64,000 nt of DNA from Aliarcobacter sp. (lineage in GTDB: Bacteria; Campylobacterota; Campylobacteria; Campylobacterales; Arcobacteraceae). Both the position numbers and the translations under genes were made by a program. The DNA is taken from NCBI GenBank assembly GCA_028689025.1, contig JAQTXA010000014.1:1-64000 (forward strand). The letters are read 5' to 3'. Shown one piece after another: positions 1 through 8,211 of the stretch (positions within the stretch are counted from its first letter, which is position 1; each line of letters opens with the position of its first letter). The notes under the pieces were generated by a model, which did not search any database, was not told where the DNA came from, and saw nothing but the letters and a program-made list of their open reading frames with translations.

Positions 1-1
1 A

Positions 2-538
2 GCAATTGAAACAAACTTTTATAAAAAACTTGAAGAGTTAAATTCAAATGAAAATTATCTAATAGCTCACAATATCTCTTTTGATATGGGAATGATAAAA
101 AAAGAGGGATTTGTAAATCAATATCAACTAATTGATACTTTAAGATGTGCAAAACATCTATTTCCTGAACTTCCATACCATAGACTTCAATATATTAGAT
201 ATGCCCTTGAACTTTATAAAATTGAAGAAGCTGAAGCTGCTAAACATAATATCACTATAAAAGCTCACGATGCTATTGGTGATGTACTTGTAATGAAACT
301 ATTTTTATCAAAACTTGTAGGAAAATGTAGAGAAATTTATCCTGATTATAATCCTATTGAAAAACTAGCAGAATTAACAAAAACTCCTGTGTTTATTCAA
401 ACTTTTAAATTTGGTAAATATAAAGGGAAAGATGTTGAAGTTGTAGCACGAGAAGATGCAGGATACTTAAACTGGATGAGAAGTAATATGGAACTTGATG
501 AAGATTTAAGATATACTCTTGATAAAGTTTTAAAATAA
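2..538 (+). CDS. DnaQ-like 3'-5' exonuclease, 5'-truncated by the window edge
   Basis: The reading frame is open from base 2, so the N-terminus and the first catalytic motif (DxE) lie outside the window. The visible part contains the Exo II motif AHNISFD (bases about 67-87) and the Exo III motif HDAIGD, which together mark a DEDDh exonuclease. The C-terminal segment FGKYKGKDVEVVAREDAGYL resembles the tail found on exodeoxyribonuclease X-like proteins and predicts binding rather than catalysis. An internal ATG at 86 falls inside the Exo II motif and cannot be the true start. The likely role is a DNA/RNA 3' exonuclease in repair. It could be a stand-alone enzyme or the polymerase III epsilon-like protein; the visible part does not decide this. 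Confidence 0.85.
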   Translation, partial: AIETNFYKKLEELNSNENYLIAHNISFDMGMIKKEGFVNQYQLIDTLRCAKHLFPELPYHRLQYIRYALELYKIEEAEAAKHNITIKAHDAIGDVLVMKLFLSKLVGKCREIYPDYNPIEKLAELTKTPVFIQTFKFGKYKGKDVEVVAREDAGYLNWMRSNMELDEDLRYTLDKVLK

Positions 539-617
539 TTCAAAAAATACTACAAAATTCTAAAATATACCTTTTAACAGACTGTATAAATTACAAGATT
601 TGTAAAAGGAAATCAAT

Positions 618-1400
618 ATGCAAAAACTAACACAAGAGGGTCAAAATATAGTTAATGACCTCTCTAATAGATACAATTTAAGTTCAGATGCTGTCATTTA
701 TATGATTGGTGCAGTAAATAATGGTGGTGGTTCAATGGCTCAATTTAACTGTCCAGAGCTTGGTGGTGGAGGACAATGGATGAGAGGTGGAATGACTATG
801 GTTGGAGACATGTTCAATTATAGTTTAAAAAACACTGTTGACAATCTTTGTAATGACATTTCAAATGCCTTAGCAACTACAATTATCTTTCCTCTAGCTC
901 CAAAAGGAACACGAGAGAGTAATCAATGGTGGCCAGGAGAACTAGGAAATCCGTTTAGTAGTGGAGCTCAAAATAGTACAAGATATGCAATATTTCAAAA
1001 TAGATTAGCAGTTGATGTAAATGGGCAAGTAACTGTTTATGATACTTTAGACAATAATATATCTGGTATTTCACAACAACAAGGTGGAAATAATTCTCTG
1101 ACTTTTTCTAGTCAATATGGAACAATTTTAGTTTCAACTCTTCCAGTTGTTTCAGGTAGAAATCAAACTAATATTACTCCTCAAAACAATTTTGTTGAAC
1201 CTGCTAAAAATAACTTTATAGAACCTATTTCTGAGCCAATTACACAGCCAATAATAAATAATTCTTCAAATTCTGTACCAAATGAATCAGCAAAATCAAT
1301 TATTGAACTAATTGAGCAAGTTGCATCTTTACACAAAGCTGGAATTTTAACAGATAATGAGTTTAATACTAAAAAGTCTGAACTACTATCTAGACTTTAA
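618..1400 (+). CDS. SHOCT-domain protein of unknown function
   Basis: A 260-residue protein with an AAAGGA ribosome binding site upstream. The last 30 residues (IIELIEQVASLHKAGILTDN and onward, ending in SELLSRL) match the SHOCT domain, a short C-terminal helical module usually involved in oligomerisation. Residues 1-90 hold a Gly/Met-rich segment (GGGGQWMRGGMTMVGDMF). A middle region of about residues 100-180 looks like beta structure, followed by an Asn/Pro/Ile-rich linker at about 185-225. There is no signal peptide and no clear membrane span. I do not recognise the N-terminal domain. The 3' end overlaps the convergent comEC gene by 11 bases. It is probably cytoplasmic with an unknown role. 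Confidence 0.75.
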   Translation: MQKLTQEGQNIVNDLSNRYNLSSDAVIYMIGAVNNGGGSMAQFNCPELGGGGQWMRGGMTMVGDMFNYSLKNTVDNLCNDISNALATTIIFPLAPKGTRESNQWWPGELGNPFSSGAQNSTRYAIFQNRLAVDVNGQVTVYDTLDNNISGISQQQGGNNSLTFSSQYGTILVSTLPVVSGRNQTNITPQNNFVEPAKNNFIEPISEPITQPIINNSSNSVPNESAKSIIELIEQVASLHKAGILTDNEFNTKKSELLSRL

Positions 1401-2628
1401 AAAAAAGATAGAAGTTAAATATTATCATCATAATATTTAACCCAATAAACGCCTTTTTATAAAATATTGAAGCTAATGAAAAAATTAGATAAATTACAAA
1501 AAAATAAAAAGGCGTAAAAACTTCATAAACATACATTTTATACTCTAAAAAACTCTTTATAAATCCATCAAAATATATAGCAAAATCAAAAATATGAGCA
1601 AATATTTCAAAGGGATAAAAAAAGGTAAAAAATATTGTAATTATTATTGATAAAAACTGCTCATAGGAAGTTTGTGGAAAATAAAAATGCACTATTGGAT
1701 TAAAAATTAAAAACATCCAAATATTAAAAAATATAATTTGCAGATATTTATTTAGATTTGAAAAATATTTTATAAACAAAAAGATATAAAAAACAGCCAT
1801 TATTGAAAACCAAAATCCCAAAGAAAATAGATATTTTGGGAATAGAGAAATTACAATTAAAAATGTAAAAAATAGATTCATAAAAGAGACAATTTTTATA
1901 TTTGAGCGAAGTAAAAATATTGTTAAAACAAACATTACAAAAGCTCTAAGAAGTGAAGCTACGACTCCTGTTAGAATCAAATAACAAAAAAGTAAAAATA
2001 TAGAAATTAAAAGTAAATCATATTTTTTATTTCTATATAAAAAATATTTCTGATGAAAATAAGAGTAAGGATAATATAAAAACCAATAAATTACAAAGGA
2101 TAATACAACTAGGTGAAAACCTGAAAGGGCAATCAAATGACTTATTCCATAATTTGTACAAATACTTCTTAGCTCTTGGGAAATAGGAGTTGCTAAAAAC
2201 AGAGCTTGAAATAACTCATTTATCATCTCATTTTGATGATTTGATTCTATTTTTTTTGCTATATTATCACTAAATTTAGACGCTTTTTCTATATAATCAT
2301 AATAAATAGTTTTAGTATAAAAACCTTTTAAATAATCTAAAAAAGTGATATTTTGAGAAATTATAGTTATATTTAAAAGGTCAGATTTTTGAATATTTTC
2401 ATCTTTTTCTAATTCAGTAAAGAAATCAAATTTTTTAGCTTTTAATCTTAAAATCTGTTTTGTAGGTTTTTTATAAATATTTAAAACTTCTACTTTTGTT
2501 TCATAAATCTCTTCATCAATAAATTCTAAATATTTGCTATATTCAATTGAAAGATTTATTATAAAAATAAAAGATATAAGAAGAATTGCTAAAAATTCTT
2601 TATTGTAGTTTTTTATATTAATAATCAT
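1390..2628 (-). CDS. comEC: ComEC/Rec2-family DNA uptake channel protein
   Basis: A 412-residue polytopic membrane protein. The central signature is the Competence domain (ELRSICTNYGISHLIALSGF at about residues 152-172), followed by at least six hydrophobic spans to the C-terminus. An N-terminal span (about 12-27) precedes a periplasmic region of about 100 residues corresponding to the DUF4131/OB-like part. ComEC forms the inner-membrane channel for single-stranded DNA in natural transformation. At 412 residues it is the short form: the C-terminal metallo-beta-lactamase nuclease domain present in Bacillus ComEC is absent, as is common in Campylobacterota. It lies downstream of ovoA, separated by a strong hairpin, so independent expression is plausible. 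Confidence 0.85.
   Translation of the reverse strand: MIINIKNYNKEFLAILLISFIFIINLSIEYSKYLEFIDEEIYETKVEVLNIYKKPTKQILRLKAKKFDFFTELEKDENIQKSDLLNITIISQNITFLDYLKGFYTKTIYYDYIEKASKFSDNIAKKIESNHQNEMINELFQALFLATPISQELRSICTNYGISHLIALSGFHLVVLSFVIYWFLYYPYSYFHQKYFLYRNKKYDLLLISIFLLFCYLILTGVVASLLRAFVMFVLTIFLLRSNIKIVSFMNLFFTFLIVISLFPKYLFSLGFWFSIMAVFYIFLFIKYFSNLNKYLQIIFFNIWMFLIFNPIVHFYFPQTSYEQFLSIIITIFFTFFYPFEIFAHIFDFAIYFDGFIKSFLEYKMYVYEVFTPFYFFVIYLIFSLASIFYKKAFIGLNIMMIIFNFYLFFKV
1414..1441. terminator. Hairpin at the converging ends of the SHOCT gene and comEC
   Basis: A perfect 12-bp inverted repeat (GTTAAATATTAT / ATAATATTTAAC) with a CATC loop lies just inside the last codons of comEC. It is immediately downstream of the SHOCT gene's stop codon. 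On the comEC side it is followed by an eight-base T run about eight bases later. The stem is AT-only except for its end pair. It is plausible as a bidirectional terminator, but its strength is uncertain. Confidence 0.4.
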
Positions 2629-2672
2629 AAAAATTATTGTACATAAACTAGAAGTTTAATACAATAATTTTT
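2629..2672 (-). terminator. Compound hairpin between ovoA and comEC
   Basis: The outer arms AAAAATTATTGTA and TACAATAATTTTT pair perfectly over 13 bp. Inside them the arms TAAACT and AGTTTA pair around an AGA loop, with only a CA/A bulge between the two stems. The structure fills the whole space between the ovoA stop and the comEC start codon. It could terminate the ovoA operon, or form in the comEC leader and hide its translation start. Confidence 0.55.
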
Positions 2673-2681
2673 AATTAATTT

Positions 2682-4784
2682 TTATGCTTTTTTCTTCCAA
2701 ATACTCATTTGTGAAATAGTATGTTGGTATTTTCTTGAGGTCTCTTTTATTACAAAAGGAACATCTATTGTTTCTAACAGTTCAAAATCAACTAGAGTCT
2801 CTTTTAGAGTATCTAAGGTATAAACCTCTTTGTTATCTTTAATGTAACCACCAAGCCAATTCTCTTTTAAAGTATAATCTTCAAGCCACGTATAAGGGCT
2901 TAAAAGAACTAATAAACCATTTTCATTTATTCTTGATGGAATATCTTGAAGAAATTTTTGAGGATAATATAATCTATCAATTAAGTTTGAGCAGAAAATC
3001 AAATCAAAACCAGTATAAATATCTTTTAAATTACAAGCATCTCCTTGCATAAAAGTTACTTTTTCTTTTATATCTTCTAAACCTAAACTTTCAAGAGAAA
3101 CAGTTTTTTCTTCAAAAATTTCACCCTCTTTTTTTACTTTGTAAATCAAAGAGTCATAAGTTTTTAGTTTTACACCAACATTTATGAAGTTTGCAGAGAA
3201 ATCAATTCCTATTACTTCATCAAAATCTTTTGCCAATTCATAAGTTGATCGTCCAACTGAACACCCTAAATCTAGAGCTTTTTTAGATTTTATATCTTTT
3301 AAATATGGTTTTAATAACTCAACAGAGTTTAAACAGAAATTCTTAACTCCAAAATTTTCACTTCCATAGTGAAACTCACAATATTGAGCAATTAATTCAT
3401 CTGTTTCATAAACATTGTCATTTAATTTTGTTCTATATGTATTTGAAGATTTTACATATCTAAATCCAGCATGTTGGAAAAAGTGTTTTCTAAAGGCATA
3501 TCTTGCCTCTTTTAAAATCTCATTTCCCAATGAAATAAATGAGCCACCTTTCATAAGTGCATGTCTGTCATCAAAAGTTGGAGTTGTAAAATCATCATAA
3601 ATAGGATGTGTTATAAAATCATCAAATGGATAAATAGGAGTTATACTCCATTGCCAAACATTTCCAATTACATCATAAAAATCATCACTCTTTGTTTTAA
3701 ATGCATATTTATCAACTGGACTTTGATTAAACTGAATAAGTCCAATATTTGCCTCTTTTTCTCCTGCTTTTGTATATTCATATAAAGCGTAATATTCATC
3801 TTCAGAAGGAAGTCTAACTTCAAAACCTAATTTTTGTGATTTATATTTACAAAAAGCTTCTGCTTCATAAACATTTATATCAACAGGATAATTAAGAGGT
3901 AATGGAACTTCTCTATTTATTTCTCTTAAGAAAAAATCATTTTCTTTTTTTACCCAAAAAGTTGGATATTTTGCTTGAGTAAAATCCAACCACTCTTTTC
4001 CTTCATCTGAAAATAGTTCAGCTTTATTATAACCACCCTCTTTTACAAACTCTAAAAACTCGCCATTTGAAACTAAATATTTAGAAGCTTCAAAATCTTT
4101 TATTTCTGCTTTATGAAAAGAAAATTCATTATCCCAACCATAAAAAATTGGGTTTTGTCTATTTTTTTCTAAAATTACAGTTGAACCTTTTACTTTTAGT
4201 AACTCATTTTTTGGATAAGTAGTTGTTCCTTCATTTGCATAAGTAAAGATTTCATCTTTTTTTAGAAATTGAATATCAAGTTCTCGAAGTAATACAGATG
4301 AAGTTTCTATATGAATATTTTCATGCTCAATTCCCATTAAAATAATCCACATAGGTGAATCCCAATTTATTGGTATAAAAAACTCTAAAGTATCAATAAG
4401 ATTCAAAATAATTTGTTTAACTTCATCTCTATAAGCTTTTGTTTGCTCATAAGTTGGCCAAGTGTAGTGTTTGTGATTTAAATCATCCCAAGACATCTCA
4501 TCAACACCTATTGCAAAGATTGATTCAAATTCTGGATTTACTCTTTGTTTTAAAATATTTGCTAATATTAATTTATTTACAAAAAATGTTGCAGTATGTC
4601 CATAATAAAAAATTAATGGATGTCTTAATGTATTTGGTTGCTCATATAAATGTTTTTTATCTTCTAATAAGTCAAACAACTTTTCATCTAATTCATAGGT
4701 TTGTAAAAACTGTTTTTTTATCTCTTCTCTTTTTTCTTCTATTGTGCCTGTACTTAAATTTACGCTATTTTTTATATAATTCAT
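2682..4784 (-). CDS. ovoA: OvoA: 5-histidylcysteine sulfoxide synthase / 4-mercaptohistidine methyltransferase
   Basis: A 700-residue three-domain protein. Residues 1-180 form a DinB-like four-helix domain with the iron-binding pattern around MGIEHENIHIETS. Residues of about 210-460 form the formylglycine-generating-enzyme-like sulfoxide synthase domain (DVIGNVWQWS, LMKGGSF, AGFRYV). Residues of about 480-700 form an SAM methyltransferase (KALDLGCSVGRST). This is the full OvoA architecture. OvoA joins cysteine to the histidine imidazole C5 using O2 and Fe(II), and then N-methylates the mercaptohistidine to give ovothiol A precursors, which are redox-active antioxidants. The start has a good AAGGAAG site. 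It is the last gene of a leftward group with a membrane TPR protein and a GGCT-like protein. No PLP-dependent lyase (OvoB) is adjacent; it may be elsewhere. Confidence 0.93.
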   Translation of the reverse strand: MNYIKNSVNLSTGTIEEKREEIKKQFLQTYELDEKLFDLLEDKKHLYEQPNTLRHPLIFYYGHTATFFVNKLILANILKQRVNPEFESIFAIGVDEMSWDDLNHKHYTWPTYEQTKAYRDEVKQIILNLIDTLEFFIPINWDSPMWIILMGIEHENIHIETSSVLLRELDIQFLKKDEIFTYANEGTTTYPKNELLKVKGSTVILEKNRQNPIFYGWDNEFSFHKAEIKDFEASKYLVSNGEFLEFVKEGGYNKAELFSDEGKEWLDFTQAKYPTFWVKKENDFFLREINREVPLPLNYPVDINVYEAEAFCKYKSQKLGFEVRLPSEDEYYALYEYTKAGEKEANIGLIQFNQSPVDKYAFKTKSDDFYDVIGNVWQWSITPIYPFDDFITHPIYDDFTTPTFDDRHALMKGGSFISLGNEILKEARYAFRKHFFQHAGFRYVKSSNTYRTKLNDNVYETDELIAQYCEFHYGSENFGVKNFCLNSVELLKPYLKDIKSKKALDLGCSVGRSTYELAKDFDEVIGIDFSANFINVGVKLKTYDSLIYKVKKEGEIFEEKTVSLESLGLEDIKEKVTFMQGDACNLKDIYTGFDLIFCSNLIDRLYYPQKFLQDIPSRINENGLLVLLSPYTWLEDYTLKENWLGGYIKDNKEVYTLDTLKETLVDFELLETIDVPFVIKETSRKYQHTISQMSIWKKKA

Positions 4785-4809
4785 TATCTTCCTTTTTTAT
4801 TCCTATACT

Positions 4810-7032
4810 TTATAATATTTTTTCTAAAAATTCTAAACTTTTTATTTTATTTAATTTTTTAAACTCTTTGTATATGTTTAATAGTTGGTTCATCTCACTT
4901 TGCCCAAGAGTTGGCAAATGATTTTCTAATCTTGAAGCTATCTCTTTATTGTTTATTTTTAATAAATCTTTTACAATAAAGTTTTCAATTAAAACCATTC
5001 CTAATCTTTTTACAGATTTTGTTTTATCTAATATAAGCAATGCTTCATTGGTAGTTTCTAAAACTTCATTACATAAAGCTACATCCATTGTATTTGAGAT
5101 TTTATATAAAATATTTAATGCAAAATTATGTAAAACAACTGGCATTTCATCCCTATCACCAACAGACTCTTTTAGAATTTTTCCTAATCTTCCTAATTTG
5201 ATAGATTTATTTATTGTTTTTAACTCTTTTTGTATTTGTTGGATATATTTACATCTATATGTAATTGCCATATTAACAAAAGTTCCTCCATATTCAAAAG
5301 CACCTAAAGTTGGTATTGAAAGTGATTTCTTATAATATTTTATTGCTTCATCTAGATTTTCATTCCACTCTTCTAGATTTGCTTTTATATTGTAAAAATG
5401 CCATAACCACAATGGCTCATTATCTTCATTGTGTGATAATAATAACTCTTCTAATTTATTTAAAGATTGAATTCCTTCATCTTTTAACTCTTCATTTCTT
5501 TGAGAAATTATTATCCAAGCTGCTTTTCTTTGATAATATCTAATTTCAATATCAGAAGGTTTTAGATTTTTTCCTATGTTTAGATTTTTTGGCAAACTAT
5601 TATATGCTAGTTCAAACTGTCCCATTCTTTCATATAAAGAGCAAATATTTAAAGAGTATTTATTAGGATTTATTTCATATAAATAGTTTGTTAATAAAAG
5701 TGCTTGTTCAAAATGCCCATTTCTTTCAAATAAAAATGCCAATTCATCTAAAGCATTTATTGATAATTTTCTATAATATGAGTTGTTAGAGCTTTCAAAA
5801 GTATTTACATCATTAAAATCAAACATATAACCTGCAATTTCAAACCAATAAAAATTTATCAGTTCATATTGTTGTTTTTGTTTTACTGCATTTATAAATT
5901 TTTCTAAAATCTTAATAGTTCTTCTTTGATCTAAAACAATATCTTTTACATAATAGTATAAAATCAAAAGTGAAATGGGATTTTCAAAGTTAGCCACACA
6001 CTCTTCTATATGATTTCTCAAATAGTAAGATAACCTTTTTTCTTCATCACTTAAATCTTTAAAGGTAACATTTGAAGTAAAAAATACTTGCAAAGATTTT
6101 TCTTGAGCTAAAAATTTAAAATCATCAAAACTTCTATTTATAAAGTTCTGAAAACCAAAAATTAACTGATTTTTAGAGTCTTGTTCCTCTTTTATAAAGT
6201 TTTTACCACAATATTCAAAAAGTTCTAAAGATATAAAACTCTTTTTATCCCTTTGTTTTACAATTGAAGTAGAACAAAGTTGCATTAAAGAATAGAGTTT
6301 TTGCTCCTTTGATGAGAGTAAAATCTCAACATCACATTTTTTTGGAATTATCTCTTCTTTGATTAATTCAGTTGTTAAAATATTTAATTTTTTTAATCTT
6401 TTTGTAACATTTTGCAATTTATCATTTCTAATATAAAAATGTATATTAGAAAATCTATTTAAAATTGTACTTGTAAAAATCTTCCAAAGCCAATGATTTG
6501 AGTCTTCTAAATCAAAATTATAAAGATGAATCTCTGTATTTTTATCAAAATTTGAAAGGGCTAATTCTAATTTTCTTAATTTTCTAGCATCTTTATTAAA
6601 CCAAGAGAATAACAAACTTTTAAACTCACTTCCCTCTCCTTCTAAAACTGAGGGCATCATTAATAATCCCAAGAAAAAGATACATACAAAAATAAAAGCT
6701 ATATAATCATTTAAAACCCAAGAAAAAGGCATTTCAAAAATGATTTTCTTCAAAAAATCTTCATAAATTGAAACTGATAAAAATGCAATTAAAATTATAA
6801 AAACTGAAATAATTGAGATTGAAATTGATAAAAATCTTTTTTTAAAGAAATAAAAAAATGAAGAACTTCCTGCTAATAAATTAACATCAGCTTCAAATTT
6901 ATCTAAATTATCATTTTCACAATAAGTTATGTGAAATTCGTTATTTCTCTTTACAATACAGCTTTCATCAAGGGTTTTTCTTTTTGAGTTAAAAAGTTTT
7001 GATATATGGATAAAGCAGTTATTTTCTATCAT
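4810..7032 (-). CDS. Membrane-anchored TPR-repeat protein of unknown function
   Basis: A 740-residue protein I cannot assign to a named family. It has a short cytoplasmic N-terminus and two hydrophobic spans at about residues 67-88 and 108-127. The long C-terminal part contains helical pairs that look like degenerate tetratricopeptide repeats, for example the stretches around LAFLFERNGHFEQALLLTNY and DEAIKYYKKSLS. Its first 14 bases overlap the end of the upstream GGCT-like gene, and its stop is 25 bases from ovoA. The three genes are therefore probably co-transcribed. A role as a membrane scaffold or sensor linked to thiol metabolism is only inference from context. No enzymatic motif was seen. 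Confidence 0.75.
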   Translation of the reverse strand: MIENNCFIHISKLFNSKRKTLDESCIVKRNNEFHITYCENDNLDKFEADVNLLAGSSSFFYFFKKRFLSISISIISVFIILIAFLSVSIYEDFLKKIIFEMPFSWVLNDYIAFIFVCIFFLGLLMMPSVLEGEGSEFKSLLFSWFNKDARKLRKLELALSNFDKNTEIHLYNFDLEDSNHWLWKIFTSTILNRFSNIHFYIRNDKLQNVTKRLKKLNILTTELIKEEIIPKKCDVEILLSSKEQKLYSLMQLCSTSIVKQRDKKSFISLELFEYCGKNFIKEEQDSKNQLIFGFQNFINRSFDDFKFLAQEKSLQVFFTSNVTFKDLSDEEKRLSYYLRNHIEECVANFENPISLLILYYYVKDIVLDQRRTIKILEKFINAVKQKQQYELINFYWFEIAGYMFDFNDVNTFESSNNSYYRKLSINALDELAFLFERNGHFEQALLLTNYLYEINPNKYSLNICSLYERMGQFELAYNSLPKNLNIGKNLKPSDIEIRYYQRKAAWIIISQRNEELKDEGIQSLNKLEELLLSHNEDNEPLWLWHFYNIKANLEEWNENLDEAIKYYKKSLSIPTLGAFEYGGTFVNMAITYRCKYIQQIQKELKTINKSIKLGRLGKILKESVGDRDEMPVVLHNFALNILYKISNTMDVALCNEVLETTNEALLILDKTKSVKRLGMVLIENFIVKDLLKINNKEIASRLENHLPTLGQSEMNQLLNIYKEFKKLNKIKSLEFLEKIL

Positions 7033-7594
7033 TGTAGTTTTCTATTCCTTCTCTTGCAATGCAATTTTGTACGGGATCTGTAAATGTGTAAGAACCATCT
7101 TTTAGAGGAAATGGATAATTTTGAAAGGATTTTTCAAATTCCTTTACAAAATCATCGGAGTAATCTTTTAAAGCCTCTTTTACAACTTCTATATATTTAC
7201 TTGGAATAAAAGTGTTTATGTCACCTTTTTTTGCAAGTTTATTTTCATTTGTAGTCATAAAAGCTATTAAATCGCTGTCGAATTTTTCACTTAAAACATC
7301 TTTTGATTTTACAGTTATACAACTATAGTTCTTCTCTCTTAATTTTAGAATTTCTAACTCTTCTTGGGAAATTTCAATTATAACTCCATCTAAAATTGCA
7401 TCTTGATTTTTTTGAATATTTAAAAAAACTCCATTTACAACTTCACTTCCAAACTGAATAGATTCAATTGCATTCCAAACTCTTTCATAACCTTTTATCT
7501 TAATAGGTATTAAATCATTTTGTTTCAAAACTCTTTTAAAAGATTTTTGAGCAGATGCTAAATTTATTAAAGAACCAAAACCAAAAAGATACAT
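7019..7594 (-). CDS. Gamma-glutamylcyclotransferase-like (GGCT/AIG2/ChaC fold) protein
   Basis: A 191-residue protein starting with the fold signature YLFGFGSLIN, which corresponds to the YGSL substrate loop of the GGCT superfamily. This is followed by the VFL and LDGVIIEIS strands. Family members release 5-oxoproline from gamma-glutamyl peptides or glutathione, and a conserved acidic residue acts as general base; a candidate is the Glu in the DGVIIEISQEELEIL region. The gene starts one base after the rraA stop codon, suggesting translational coupling, and overlaps the following TPR gene. Linkage to ovoA suggests a role in low-molecular-weight thiol turnover, for example supplying cysteine, but the substrate is not shown by the sequence. 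Confidence 0.75.
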   Translation of the reverse strand: MYLFGFGSLINLASAQKSFKRVLKQNDLIPIKIKGYERVWNAIESIQFGSEVVNGVFLNIQKNQDAILDGVIIEISQEELEILKLREKNYSCITVKSKDVLSEKFDSDLIAFMTTNENKLAKKGDINTFIPSKYIEVVKEALKDYSDDFVKEFEKSFQNYPFPLKDGSYTFTDPVQNCIAREGIENYNDRK

Positions 7595-7595
7595 A

Positions 7596-8075
7596 TTAAA
7601 CTAATTTTTCTTTTGAAATTACAATACCATCAGGATCAACATAAACAAAATCACCTGGATTGATTTCAACATCATCAATTGTAATTGGAACATTAATTTG
7701 GGCTTCTTGAACTGGGATATATTTTCTAGGACAAGTTCCTTTTGCAAGTAATCCAATATCAAACTCTCTTGTTGTAACAGTATCTCTTACATAACCATTT
7801 ACAATAATTCCTTCATATTTATTATCACTTGCGAATTTCATTAAATTATCACCTACAACGGCAAAATATCTCATATTTACATCAACAATTACAACTTTTC
7901 CAACACCATTTGTATCTTTTAAAAGCACTGCTAAATCTTTATTATTTTTATCAAGTTTTACAGTTACAACTTCACCTTTAAATTTTTTATTTCCACCATA
8001 AGAGTTGAAATCTGGTCCTAAAACTTCTGTTTTCTCGCTAAAAATATCACATAAATCTGCTGTAAAAAATCCCAT
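7596..8075 (-). CDS. rraA: RraA-family protein (RNase E regulator / HMG aldolase fold)
   Basis: About 159 residues from the ATG at 8075. An alternative ATG two codons upstream (8081) sits only three bases from the AAGGA site, so I prefer the downstream one, which also matches the family N-terminus (FFTADLCDIF). The GGN, GVGKVVIVDVNMRYFAVVGD and YVRDT motifs are those of RraA and class II 4-hydroxy-4-methyl-2-oxoglutarate aldolases. In the aldolases the Arg-Asp pair of the YVRDT segment contributes to substrate and metal binding. In Escherichia coli the protein inhibits RNase E. Campylobacterota rely on RNases J and Y rather than RNase E, so the aldolase/decarboxylase role, or another RNA-linked role, is open here. 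Confidence 0.88.
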   Translation of the reverse strand: MGFFTADLCDIFSEKTEVLGPDFNSYGGNKKFKGEVVTVKLDKNNKDLAVLLKDTNGVGKVVIVDVNMRYFAVVGDNLMKFASDNKYEGIIVNGYVRDTVTTREFDIGLLAKGTCPRKYIPVQEAQINVPITIDDVEINPGDFVYVDPDGIVISKEKLV

Positions 8076-8184
8076 AATCATATTTCCTTTTATTTAAATT
8101 CATTAAAATACACTATTATCTCATTTTACTATTAAATTATTCTTATTTGATAATTTGGGATTCACATTATTTATACAAATAAGA

Positions 8185-8190
8185 TATAAT
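8185..8190 (+). promoter_or_regulatory. Candidate -10 box for the lipoprotein gene
   Basis: TATAAT lies 22 bases before the proposed ATG at 8212. It is inside the longer open frame that could start at 8155, which argues for the downstream start codon. Confidence 0.45.
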
Positions 8191-8211
8191 ATTTTTTTTC
8201 AAAGGATTAAT

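Noticed and set aside
4439..4921. 160-residue plus-strand frame opposite ovoA and the TPR gene
   Set aside because: It lies antisense to the well-supported ovoA start region, has a Leu/Phe-rich composition typical of reverse-strand frames, and lacks a ribosome binding site.
8155..8211. Upstream extension of the lipoprotein gene
   Set aside because: It contains the -10 box and would bury the signal peptide and lipobox 19 residues inside the protein.
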